Part shown: positions 19,801 through 29,533 of the stretch, one piece after another
How positions within the stretch are numbered: position 1 is the first letter of the stretch
Layout: every line of letters starts with the position of its first letter
DNA from: Emiliania huxleyi CCMP1516
Taxonomy: Eukaryota; Haptophyta; Isochrysidales; Noelaerhabdaceae
Length of the DNA: 64,000 nt
Direction of reading: 5' to 3'
Assembly (NCBI RefSeq): GCF_000372725.1
Contig: NW_005199861.1
Coordinates: 43,418-107,417, forward strand
Notes under the pieces: model-generated
The model's database searches: none
What the model was told of the DNA's origin: nothing
Seen by the model: only the letters and a program-made list of their open reading frames with translations
Translations under genes and position numbers: made by a program

Positions 19801-22068
19801 CTCGGGTACATCTCGGCTGTATCTCGGGTAGATCTCGGCTAGATCTCGGCTAGATCTCGCCTCCGAGGCTGACCCGGCGCGGCACACGGCAGACAGCGCC
19901 GTGCCTGACAAACAAGAAAGTGAGGCATGGCGTAGTGAGGGACGGGGTCAAGGCACGGCAGCGGTCAGATGGGACTAGCGCCGCTCGCGATGACCCCGGA
20001 CAGCCGCGTCGAGGGCGAGGAGGGGTCGGCACCGGAGGCGAGCAAGGTGCGGACCTGAGTCCGGTAGGGGGTAGGGGGTAGGGGGTAGGGGGTAGGGGGT
20101 AGGGGGTAGGGGGTAGGGGGTAGGGGGTAGGGGGTAGGCGAGCAAGAGGCGAACCTGAGTCCGTTCACTCTCACTGCCACACCTCCCCTTCCTCCGCCAC
20201 TGACCGCTCTAGGGGAGAGGGAAAGGGGGGCTGGCGGCGAGCTTCAAGCGGCGCACCGTCGCCGCGGCTGCCGCGCGCGTCCGCAAGGTTGGCCAGACTA
20301 AAGGCCAACGCGTCTCAACTCAACTTCATCACGGCGCTGGGAAGGGAGGCGCAGACGCTCCGCCGCCTCCGCCGCCTCCGCCGCCTCCGCCGCCCCTGCC
20401 GCCGCTCATCGAAGAGGCCACCTGCGCCGCCTCGGCCTCCCCTGCCTCCTCCACCGCCTCCGCCGCCGCCGCTTCTGCCACCGCCGCCTCCGCCTCCACC
20501 GCCACCGCCTCCTCCTCGCCCTCCGCCTCCTCCGCCTCCTCCTCCTCCACCTCCTCCTCCGCTCGCTTCACCGGGAGCAGCTCGTTCTCCTCGCGTGGCG
20601 GCGCCTGCTCACACCGGCAGCCATCAAGCGACGCCGCTCACAAGCGATCGACAGCCTCGCTCTCCACGTCGCCGCAAGCGCCGCCGCCGCCACCAGCGCC
20701 GCCTCCCGCACCAACACGCCTGGTTCACACCGCCGAGGTGTGAAGAGACGCCGTCCACACACACACACCAGAGCCGCCTCCCTGCTGCAGACGCGCCCAT
20801 AGCCACGGTGTGCGCCTCCGCCGCGTCTGCGCCCGCGCGCAGCAGCGCCGCCGCCACCGCCTCGCCCCCCTCCGGCGCCACCTCCGTCGCCCTCACCGCA
20901 ATGTACAGCGGCGGCGAGGAGGACGCGAGGCCGCACGGGCCGATGGTTCGCCGCAAGGACGGGTCTGCGCCTACGCGCAGAGGAGGGAGGCGTTACACTC
21001 TTTTTTCCAAGCGAGGGGGTCGCTGCAAGGACGGGTCGGCGCCGCTAGCCAGCAGCGCCTCCGCCACCGCCGCGTGACCGCCTGTAGCCCAGCCCCTCTC
21101 AAGTGTACTCCGCGAACCCCTTCCCTCCGCCTCCGCCGCCGTGCCCGCCTGCAGCCGCCGCGGCGAGAGGCGTGGCAGAGTACAGCACGCCGCAAGGGCC
21201 GAGCCAGACACCTTGTGGACATGTCCCGGACATGTCCCGGACATGTCCTCCGAGAGCAGCAGGCCGCAAGAGCCGAGCCAGACACCGCGGTTCGGGTCTG
21301 ATCCAGACGCGAGCAGAGAGAGGACGGCGGGGCTGTCGCCTGCGGAGGCCGCCTCGTGCAGAGGGGAGCGGGCGTACGGCGCCTGGAGGAGATGTCCAGG
21401 ACATGTCCGGGACATGTCCGAGCCTCGTGCAGAGGGGAGCGGGCGTACGGCGCCCACGAGGCGGCTTCGAGCGGCGGGGGAGAGCCTGGCGGTAGGGGGT
21501 GGGGTCGGGATTAGGGTTAGGGTTGGGGTCGGGGTTGGGGTCGGGGTGGGTATGGGGTTAGGGTTAGAGGTTAGCCTGGCGGCAGCAGAGCGCAGTGCGC
21601 GAGGAGCAGGGCGACGCTCGCCGAAGCGACTGTGCGAGGCACCTGCTTCACAAGAAGGGGAATCGCGAGCACTGTTCGGCGCGACGCGCGTGCGAGTCAG
21701 CTGCGACCCGTGTGGTGTCTCGTCTATGAGGTGTAGGAACGGCGAGTCCAGAAACGCACTTGCAGCCCGAGGGCGAGGAGGGCGGTGGTGAGCTTTCCGA
21801 TTGACTGGCCGAGCGGAAAGTAAAAGATGAAGAAGCGCGCCACGAGCGGAAGGTGCGCCACCACGTCCGACGCTGAAAGCAGCGGCGGCGGCGGCGGTTG
21901 CGCGTCCAGAAGCGCCGCAGAAAGGCGCACAGTCGAGCGGGCGGTCGAGAGGAAAAAGGCGACGCAGACGGCAATCGCGGTCTCGAGCGCGAGAACGATG
22001 CACCGGCCGAGCGGGATGGCCAGCAGCGCGTGCAGCAGTCGCCGCGGGATCAGCAGCGGAGGGATCAT
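16805..22068 (-). CDS. Ankyrin-repeat multi-pass membrane protein
   Basis: Start MIPPLLIPRRLLHALLAIPL at 22068 begins two or three hydrophobic segments (CIVLALETAIAVCVAFFL, LPLVARFFIFYFPLG). Ankyrin repeats follow on the minus strand: SPLHEAASAGDSPAVLSLLA (21370), GHAAVAEALLASGADPSLQR (21070), AAALLRAGADAAEAHTVAMG (20850), VRTLLASGADPSSP (20050) and ALPLLAAGADPNTLAWNFGA (19200). An Ala/Glu-rich segment lies at 20330-20570. Further exons read GGWYFLGTFPQEPAPFAPQA (18640) and ALTAASYILLLLAAAVIATI (17510, a membrane helix). The last exon (17110-16805) has ALAGLLLLLLLAAAFAAVYA and ends at 16805. Minisatellites make up most of the locus. Function is unknown. Joining all exons into one gene rests on shared strand and context, and the distal part could be a separate gene. 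Confidence 0.6.
18240..18420 (-). repeat. About 52-bp tandem repeat built from the hairpin-intron core
   Basis: Three to four copies of a unit containing aggtgtgaagaggtgcggtgtgaacaagcgg and ggtgggcccagctggt. The aggtgtgaagag core is the reverse complement of the mini-intron 5' arm. Confidence 0.9.
19243..19755 (-). repeat. 16-bp minisatellite gcgaggtgtgaagagt, about 31 copies
   Basis: An almost uninterrupted 510-bp array of gcgaggtgtgaagagt, with gaa/gga variants alternating in patches. It lies in an intron of the ankyrin gene just after the exon encoding ALPLLAAGADPNTLAW. The core equals the CTCTTCACACC arm of the hairpin mini-introns when read on the sense strand. Confidence 0.95.
20040..20165 (-). 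repeat. Exon copy around a 7-bp GGGGGTA array
   Basis: gcgagcaag.ggcg.acctgagtccg stands at 20040 and 20137, around about ten copies of gtagggg. On the sense strand the intron opens GTTCGCCTCTTGCTCGCC, runs through CCCTACC repeats and ends CGGACTCAG. The next exon opens GTCCGCACCTTGCTCGCC (VRTLLASGADP). Confidence 0.9.
21350..21456 (-). repeat. 33-bp exon copy around GGACATGTCC filler
   Basis: gcctcgtgcagaggggagcg plus ggcgtacggcgcc occurs at 21352 and 21423. The sense intron opens GCGCCGTACGCCCG and ends TCTCCTCCAG, and the following exon again opens GCGCCGTACGCCCG, coding APYARSPLHEAA. Confidence 0.9.
21490..21575 (-). repeat. Telomere-like degenerate CCCTAA/CCCCAA tract inside an intron
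   Basis: On the plus strand this reads ggtcgggattagggttaggg, ttggggtcggggttgggg and ggggttagggttagag. It resembles interstitial telomeric repeat but lies within the first intron of the ankyrin gene, between helix-coding and ankyrin-coding exons. Confidence 0.75.
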
Positions 22069-22147
22069 GCGGGATGGCCAGCGGCGCCGGTGTCGAGGAA
22101 GAGCGGGCGCCAGCGACAGCGGCCGGCGGCCAGCGTTTTCTTGTTTC

Positions 22148-22160
22148 CGAAAAAGAATTC
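22148..22160 (-). promoter_or_regulatory. GAATTCTTTTTCGG element upstream of the ankyrin gene
   Basis: On the minus strand GAATTCTTTTTCGG lies about 80 bp upstream of the chosen ATG. Similar AATTCTTTTT tracts precede other genes (29441, 36288, 52479). Possible core-promoter or initiator element; inferred from recurrence only. Confidence 0.35.
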
Positions 22161-22269
22161 GGGGGCCGTGGGCACGGGACTGGCGCGCACTGGCACTAAC
22201 ACAGGTACACCGGGGAAAATGTGGTGCACTAACCTCCAAGAAACCCATCGGGTCGCTCCTCATCGCAAA

Positions 22270-25080
22270 CCCTGTCCAGCAGAGTCCTCCTTTTACGGAA
22301 GGTACGCAAGAGCCCCACCTCGGCCCTAGGTGTTAGATACACACGGGGGGGTGTTTGGACACACAGGATACACGTGAATCCACACTCAGTCTGGATACAC
22401 AGTGGATACACAGTGAGATACACAGCCTCCGGTTTCGAAGACGAGCACGTTTTTTTTGCTGTGTCCGAAAGAGGTATTCGCCTGAGATCGCCGTCAGCCG
22501 GCCCGGCGGGCTCCCGACCAGAGCCCGTCCGGAGGCCACAAACGGACACTCTACCGAACTTTACGCCCCTAGACAATCCACCCCGACAAGCATACGGTGT
22601 TGTCCCGACCGCCCTGCGGCCCCAGCTACCAGCTGGCGCCGCTCGGCCCGGCTGGAGGCGCCTGGGGCGCCCAAAATCGCGGAGCCGGCGACGTCCTCCG
22701 GCCAGCAGCCGGATCGGGCGTCCGACCCGCCCCCTCGGCGACCCGAGATGGTCTCCCCGACCCCCGAGGCTTGGCGCACCGCGGGAGGGGGGCGGCCCAG
22801 CCACCCTGCACCGCCCAAGCCGCCCTCTGCAAGCCCAGGCGCGCCGTAGAGAGTGCCGACGCGATGTCGACGATTTTGGCCTGCGAGACGGGGGCGAGGA
22901 GCGGTGTGAGGGCGCCATGTGCCCGGGCGACGGGCTAAGGGGCCGCTACACGGGCCGCAGAGCTCACCAGCGCCGGCACGGTGGCGCTGGTAGCGATGGT
23001 GCTGCTTGCGGCCGCCTTTGGCAGTACCTGACCGAGGGCTGACTCGCGATGGCGACGGGGCGGCGAGCCGGGTGGCGGGGTGCGGGGAGGAAGGAGGGGA
23101 CGCGCCGCGAGAGGGGGGGAGGGGCGCTCTCACGTCTGGCTGGCCCGCCCCGGCCCCCACGGGGTCGGGATGGTCGATGATGCTGCTCTAGGCGGTCGTT
23201 CCGGGTCGCCAGACCGGTCCTGCGGCGGAGTCGGAGTGTGAGGGGCAGGGGCACGGCCGTGCGGCGGAGGGGACTCGCATCGCGCAGCTCGCAGCAGCCC
23301 GAGAGGGCCTGAGCCCGGCCAGGGAGTTACCCACCGCTCGGGCCAAAGAGACAGCCTCGCTGGAGCTCGCCCCGCGGCCATTTTGTACGCCCGATGCACG
23401 CCTGACCCGGGAGGGGGAGGGGTGGTCAGAGAGACGCGGCGGGCCGGGGAGAGAGGGGACGCGCGCGCCTTCGAATACTCACTCGTGGCGCCGGCCGGCT
23501 CGCAGGGGCCGCCAGCGCCGCTACGGAGGCGCTGCCCGCCGGGAAGGTGCTCGGGAGGGGCGCTGGTCACTCCTTGGCGGCGCCTGCGGCCGGAGGGACG
23601 TGGGCTTCGGCGTGGCGAGCAGCGCGGGCGAGAGAGGGACGGCGCGCGGCTCCCAAACGAGCCGCACGGGCTTCGTCTGGGCCGCCGAGGCCACCTCCTT
23701 GGTCGCGGCGGCGGGGGTGATGGCGAGGTGGGCCGAGGCAAGCGTTGAACGTGCCGCCTTGCGCCCCTGAGGAGGGACGTGCGTGGGGTGCCACGGGCGG
23801 GGGGGGAGAGGTGAGAGGAGAGCGGTGGTCACCCCCACGAGGGGTGCGCGGACGCCGTCTGCCCCCCCCAGCCCGCCACTGACGCCGTGGCCGCGGCACG
23901 ATCGAGGGCGCTGGTCGGGCGGGCCGTCTGAGTCGCCCAAGCGGTGCTCTGCCGGCCGGTGGACGCGCGCGAGGGTGGCCCGAGAGGGCTCAAAATACGG
24001 AGCCGCTCCCCGGCCGTCCCGGGCGCCTGTCACGCGGGCCGATGGCCCAGCCGTCCTGTGAGTGGCTGGAGCAAAGGGGGGAGAGCTCAGGAGGGCGACG
24101 GGGCAGGGAAGGGGGCGGTGATGCGGTGCGGCGGGGTCTACTCGGCGGCGTGTAGAGAGGAGGTGCTAAAAGGCGACTATAAAGAGGCGTCTACGGGTGA
24201 TATGGTGCGCCACGACGGCGGGAGAGCTCTCTCCCGCCGCCCCGCGGGCCGTCCCGAGGGGCCTTGCAGCCCCACGCGCTCAGGCGCCGCTGTCGCGGGC
24301 AGAAGCGCCGCAGTGAAGGTGTGTCGGCCGCCATCTACAGGGAGCTGAACCGGTCGGGTAGGGGAGGCAAGCGCGAGCGGGTGGAGGGCAGTCTCGACCC
24401 GCCTACGGCGTTGTGGTGAGGGTGGGTATGTGGGCGACCTTCCATTGAGTCAGGAGCGTCGCCGCGCGCCGCCATCGCCCGCCGTGTGCCTCTCTGCCGG
24501 TGAGCGCGCGACGCAGGCACCTATCGTCAGAGGGGGGGGAGGGTGAAGCGCGAGCGTTTCGTGGACCTAGGAGCCGCGGCAGGCGGCATGTAGCCCACTG
24601 ATAGCCCCGACCCAGGCCTCCTAGCTTCAGATCCCGCGCGCCGGGTCGTAGTATCGGCTCTGAGACGAGGGTTTGGGCTCTGCGATGGGCAGCGGCGACT
24701 AGAGCCTTGCCCAAGTTGGTCCACTTTCTCTAGCTGCGATCCATTTCGCGCGTGGAGTTTTGCCGAACTATGGTGTGCATAGGCTGCTGGTGTGGGGCGA
24801 CCGGGTCTCACAGTGGGGCATCGCGCGTGGGGCAGAGGCCAGAAGCCCTGCGTGTCGACCAGCGAGTCGGGGTGCATCGGCTGCCGGCGTGTGTGTACGA
24901 TCGAGGATGACGCTACGAGGGTCGCCCCCCCTGGCTGACAGCCCTGACGCCCTTCACTTCGCCGAAGCCGGGAGTGGCATATGCGCTGCGTCACGCTCAC
25001 GAACAGCCGTGCGCAAGTGGCGATGAGCGAGGGCTATGAGTGCAACGCGCTGAGGCGGAGCTGACTTTGCTCGATTTTTA
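22270..25080. other. GC-rich region with no recognised gene
   Basis: 2.8 kb with long overlapping open frames on both strands but no family signature. It starts with ggatacaca-type 9-bp repeats (22340-22430). A tract tttttttttgctgtgtccgaa occurs at 22450. Composition is uniformly GC-rich without the AT-rich intron fillers seen elsewhere, so it may be an old inserted segment. A broken MORN gene tail directly follows. Confidence 0.5.
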
Positions 25081-25094
25081 GCAAAACGGCCCCA

Positions 25095-25349
25095 AACCCT
25101 TACGAGGGCGAGTTCAAGGCGGGTGAGAGGGAGGGGCGCGGCGTCTTCGGGTTCGCCAGCGGCAACGTGGAGTCGGGCTTCTGCAAGCAGGATGCGCGCG
25201 TCGGCGAGGGCGTCAGGTGGAAGGCGGACGGGCGGCGGGCGGTGCGGCTGCGTGACGGGAAGGGAGTGGAGTACATCTCGCTGGAGGAGGCGCGGCAGAC
25301 CGCCGAGCGGCTCGGGCTCCCCCTCCCCTCCCCGCTGCCCGGCGCGTGA
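25095..25349 (+). pseudogene. Truncated MORN-gene tail (third paralogue)
   Basis: Reads NPYEGEFKAGEREGRGVFGF, then ASGNVESGFCKQDARVGEGV, RWKADGRRAVRLRDGKGVEY and EEARQTAERLGLPLPSPLPG, with the stop at 25347-25349. It matches the last 85 or so codons of the gene at 52.5-54.75 kb, with only one MORN unit left. No start or upstream modules lie nearby, and the sequence switches to unrelated DNA (tttttagcaaaacggcccc) at its 5' edge. Best read as a fragment from segmental duplication. Confidence 0.8.
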
Positions 25350-25893
25350 GAGGCAGCACTCTTAGCGAGAGCACAAAAGAGCTGTGTCCACGCCGCATGC
25401 AATGGGAGAGGTGGCAGCACTTGCACGGAGCGGCGGGCGGGTACCCATGATTGAGGGGTGGAGGGGAGGGGGGGAGGGGGGGGGGGGGGTAGAGCATAAA
25501 GCCGTATGTACTATTTGAGCGAGCCCGCGGCGCGGCGCGCGCATTTGACTTTTCGGGCGGGGGCGAGTGAGGTTGGAGCGACATGATTTCATTGAGAGCC
25601 GGAGGAAAAGCAAACGCCTTGAGTGAATCGCAACAGCAAAATCACCTTTTCCCGGACACCTTCCGACTAAGTGTTCTCCAGCGGAACGGGGTGTGACAGC
25701 CATTGCATGCGGCAACAGACACTCCGGGCGGTTCGAGGCACGCCGTGTGCATGTGTGCACGGCAGAGACATAACAGTTGGAGAGAACAAGCGTTCAAGAC
25801 GGGAAGGGGGCGCGCAAGTCGCGAAGCGCAGCCCTGCGGATTGCGCGTCGCCCAACTTCGCGCGGGGGCGTGCCTCGCCTCCGTCGGGCGTCG

Positions 25894-28800
25894 TCAGACG
25901 TTGATGACGCGCGACAGCTTCTGCAGCCGGTTGAGGAGCAGGTCGCCTAATTAATAGTTAATTAATAGTTCATTAGCCGGTTGAGGAGCAGGTCGCCTGG
26001 GCAGCAGCGAACTCGCTGAGCAGCTGAGTTGGCGTCCGAAACCGGTTGCTCGGCCCTTGATCTCGGCGCAATCTCGGCCACCCTCTCGAGCGGCTCTTGC
26101 GGCGTAGATCTCGCATTGCTTGATCTCGGAACTGGGCACAATCTCGCAACAATCTCGCAGCACTCTCGTGCAGATCTCGCATTGCTTGATCTCGGAACTG
26201 GGCACAATCTCGCAACAATCTCGCAGCACTCTCGTGCAGATCTCGCCTTGCTTGATCGCCGAGTGGAACTGGGCCGACTGCTTGTCGGGCCGCGTCGACG
26301 AGACGACCAGATTCACCTGAGATTAAGCTAATTACGTGAAGTTCATAATTAATACTTAATTAATCGACGAGACGACCAGGTTCACCTGAGAAGCACAGTC
26401 TCGCAAAGATGAGCGTCTCTGCCGGCACCGCCCGCCTGGCGGCCACGGCGGGCCTTGTCGATCTTGCACGAGAGCCGCTCCGCCGCGATGAAGCCGGAGA
26501 GCTCCTTGCCAGATCAAATGTTTGACCATTACCGAGGATTCATTATGACTGAAACCGGAGCGCTCCTTTCCAAATCAAATGTGAATTGTGAACCCTCGAT
26601 CAAGGACTAGCTATGACTGGAGCCGGAGCGCACCTTGTCGAGGAAGTCCGCCGAGACTCCGAAGGAGGTCGCCATGCCTGCGGCAGGGCTCCGGTGAGTG
26701 ATCTGCTGTTCCGTCAGGAGAGAGGCTCTCAAGAGGAGGCTGCGATGCCGGCGAGGGAGACGGAGCGGTACGACTCGAGGAACTGGTTGTACGCGAGCAC
26801 CTGGCGGTGAATTAACAATTCGTTAACTATTTGACTAAGGAGCGGCTCGAGGACCCGGGCTGCACGCGGGCACCCGCAGCTCCCTCCAGTAGAAGCGCGT
26901 GTGCGCGTGCATGTACCGGTCGGCGTAGAGCGAGTCGACGATCCCGACGAGCGCCTCCGCAGCAATAACAACAACCCATTCAACTTGTCACCAATCGATC
27001 ACAACTACTTGATGAACGCATCCCGAGGAGCGCCTCCATCAGCGAGCGGTAGCGGCACTCGTACAGCCCGTTGAGCAGGTTGGCGAGGTGCGGGATCTCG
27101 CCCAACACTTGCAGGATCTCGGGCGCATCGATGACCTGCAGGGAGCGAGAGGACACTGCTGAGACAGCTGAGTCACAGTCAAGTGTGACTGCTCTCTCAC
27201 CTGCAGAGAGCGAGTCGTTACACAGAAGAGCCACGGACTGAGTATGACTCAGCGATCCTCCTCGCCTTGCTCTTGAGGTCTTCATTACTACTTGAATAGT
27301 CATTAATAATTAATAATTAATCATTCAGAGATCCTCCTCGCCTTGCTCTTGAGTTCGGCGCTCTTGTATTAATTACTATCAACTTAATTATTCCCTCGCC
27401 TTGCTCTCTCCTAGAGGTCGGCGCACTAGTATTAACTATCAACTTAATTATTCATCAGTCCTCGCCTTGCTCTTGAGGTCGGCGCTCCAGTATCAATTAT
27501 TAATTTTTAATTATTACTAATGACCTTGCTCTTGAGGTCGGCGCGCGGCAGCGAGAGCAGCGACGTGGTGACGGTGTACAGCACGAACGTGTTGTACGAG
27601 ATCAGCTCCGTCGCGGTGAAGGTCGCGACCTGATCAATTAATCATTAATTCATTCCTAGTTAGTGTGTTGTACGAGATCAGCTCCGTCGCGGTGAAGGTC
27701 GCGACCTGATCAATTAATCATTAATTCATTCCTAGTTAGTGTGTTGTACGAGATCAGCTCCGTCGCGGTGAAGGTCGCGACCTGATTAATTAATTATTAA
27801 TTCATTCCTAGTTAGTGTGTTGTACGAGATCAGCTCCGTCGCGGTGAAGGTCGCGACCGAGTCGAGGAGCAGGTCGGCCGCCTGCTGATTAATACATACT
27901 TCGTAATTAATAGCTAATAGGTGGAGAGTCGAGGAGCAGAGTTCGGCCGCCTGTTGGTGAATACTTGGTTAAAAATTAATAGTAACTAATAACTCATAGG
28001 TGAGTCGAGGTCCGCCGCCTTCTTGAACGAGCGTGTCGAGATGTGGAAGACCGCCTCGTACACCTTGAGCCGGTTCCTGTTCACTCCCAGCCACTACTTA
28101 AGCATTAATTCGCAGACGGCCACACCGTGCACCTCGAGGCGGCTCCTCCGCTCCCAGTCCCCGCCTTGGTCGAGCAGGCCCTTGGCAGCGTCGATGGTGT
28201 CCGCGGTCAGCTTCTTGTCGTCGAAGAAGAGGGCGAGCCTGATTGGTCAATGAGTAGTAATCACTACATAAGTAACACGCGTCAGCTCCTTGCTGATGCA
28301 GGAAGAGAGAGCGAGCCTGATCAATTGATACTTTTAATCATTAAAGAACGCACGTAGCTCCTCGTCGACGAGGGAAGAGAGAGCGGGCCTCAGCTTGGTA
28401 AGGAGGAGGTCGAGCTTCGGGCCGAGGCCGACCTGTGCAGCCAGTAGTAGACTCCTCAGTTATCACTGGCCAACTACTGAAGCAGAAGGCCCACACGCTG
28501 CGGACCTGTGGGGCACTTCAAACGATTGACCGGTGGAAGGCACATTGCAGAGCGGCCGCTGCTCCGAGAGCCGACCGTCTTGGCGTACGTCTCCTCCAGC
28601 GCCGCGAGCGCCTTAGCCCGCTCCCCGATCCGCATCAGGAACTCCGCCTGTCAGCAGCGTCCCCACCCTCATTCTTGCTGTCTTGAGCGCACCCTCCCGG
28701 TCCGCACCAGGAGCTCCGCCTTTGCCAGCATCGCGCTGCAAATCTCCGACTCCCCCTCGCTCTCCTGGTCACAGCAAGAGAGGGCGTGAGCACAAAGCGC

Positions 28801-29381
28801 CGCTCCACACACCCCGCGCTCCCCCCGCTCTCCTCGGCCGTCTTGATCGCGTCGCTCAGCCGCGCCAGCTCCGTCGCGTTGGCCGCCTCCAGCTTCGCGA
28901 GCAGAGCGGCATCCGCCTGCAGAGAGAAAGTCTCGAGAAGGTCCCAAGAAGGGGCGCACAAGGCTCCTCCTCCGCCGCTGCGCGAGCGGTGCGGTCGCCT
29001 CCCAGCCGAGCGCCTCGCAGGTGGCGCGGTAGAAGGGCGCCATCTCCTTCTCCTCGATCTGCTTCAGCAGCTGCGGGCGAGCGGGCGGGGCGGAGCGGGC
29101 GGGCGGTGTCAGGTCTCCTCGCTGAGGCTGGTGAGGCGTGGCGCGGCGGAGAGGCGGCGAGGGCGCGAGGCCAAGGCGCGGCCGTGCCGCGGCGGCCACG
29201 ACGGCGGGGGCGACGGCCCGTGCGGTCTCTGCGCCGCCCGAGCACGTACCTGCGCCTTGAGCGGCGCTTTGTCGGCCACGGTGGTGCAGCCGAGGGAGAA
29301 GCGGAGCTGAGCGCAGTCGAGGTAGTCCGACGTGAGCGGCGGCTTCTCGGCCGCGTGCGCGGCGGCAGGCTCAGCAGGCAT
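25894..29381 (-). CDS. PSMD6: 26S proteasome regulatory subunit RPN7/PSMD6
   Basis: Lid subunit of the 26S proteasome with a PCI domain. Start MPAEPAAAHAAEKPPLTSDY at 29381, then LDCAQLRFSLGC. Exons continue in family order on the minus strand: EKEMAPFYRATCEALGWEA (29040), LLAKLEAANATELARLSDAI (28890), EGESEICSAMLAKAELLVRT (28740), QAEFLMRIGERAKALAALEE (28610), GPKLDLLLTKLRLAL (28410), KLTADTIDAAKGLLDQGGDW (28200), FKKAADLLLDSVATFTATEL then ISYNTFVLYTVTTSLLSLPR (28020-27545), EILQVLGEIPHLANLLNGLY (27110), VLAYNQFLESYRSVSLAGIA (26780), ELSGFIAAERLSCKIDKARR (26490) and DLLLNRLQKLSRVINV with the stop at 25894. Every block matches PSMD6. The gene is split by at least ten introns, almost all with exon-copy duplications and AT-rich filler. 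A 64-nt repeat shared with another gene lies 90 bp upstream. Confidence 0.95.
25940..26235 (-). repeat. PSMD6 last intron: exon copy plus 61-bp repeats
   Basis: agccggttgaggagcaggtcgcct occurs at 25925 and 25975, around AT-rich filler. tcgcattgcttgatctcgga with tgggcacaatctcgcaacaa repeats at 26110 and 26172. The intron probably opens GCGAGATCTGC after AAGCAAG and closes CAG before GCGACCTGCTC, joining IKQ to GDLLLNR. Confidence 0.85.
27591..27894 (-). repeat. Four tandem 76-bp units, each a complete AG|GT splice unit
   Basis: gttgtacgagatcagctccg starts at 27591, 27667, 27743 and 27819, exactly 76 bp apart. Sense unit: GTCGCGACCTTCACCGCG (coding VATFTA), a 20-nt continuation coding TELISYN, CACTAAC and an AT-rich tail ending ATCAG. 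Each boundary is CAG|GTCGCGACC. Splicing must delete three units (228 nt) to give DSVATFTATELISYNTF. Confidence 0.95.
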
Positions 29382-29440
29382 GGCGCTTGGGCGGCTGCGA
29401 AGATTGAGAGGCGGGCAGCGCCGAGACGTGCGATTTCTCT

Positions 29441-29455
29441 GAAAAAGAATTTAAA
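29441..29455 (-). promoter_or_regulatory. AAATTCTTTTTC element upstream of PSMD6
   Basis: On the minus strand TTTAAATTCTTTTTCAGAG lies about 60 bp before the PSMD6 ATG. It is the same AATTCTTTTT core as upstream of other genes in the window. Function is inferred from recurrence. Confidence 0.35.
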
Positions 29456-29469
29456 CAAAAGAACTCTCT

Positions 29470-29533
29470 CTCACAGCAGACAGGCTCGACACAGGTGCGA
29501 ACTGGCGCGTGCTAGTACTATCACCGGCACACC
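29470..29533 (-). repeat. 64-nt upstream repeat, copy 1
   Basis: The 64 nt beginning ctcacagcagacaggctcga and ending tatcaccggcacacc are identical to 59709-59772. Both copies sit upstream of minus-strand genes (PSMD6 here, the CCCH/methyltransferase gene there), each next to a tttaaacaaaa tract. A degenerate relative (actggcgcgcactggcacta...ggtacacc) lies at 22182-22212, upstream of the ankyrin gene. Confidence 0.85.

Noticed and set aside
19106-19911. Three overlapping minus-strand frames of HTSHSPHLALSTPRT type
   Set aside because: The 16-bp minisatellite is open in all frames because its unit lacks stops; no protein features.
22374-24348. Several open frames of 100-220 codons on both strands
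   Set aside because: High GC removes stops; no conserved motif, no codon pattern and no start context was found.
28683-29533. N-terminal 280 residues of the open frame ending at 31262
   Set aside because: This part is antisense to PSMD6 exons; the retroelement sequence begins only after the 64-nt repeat.
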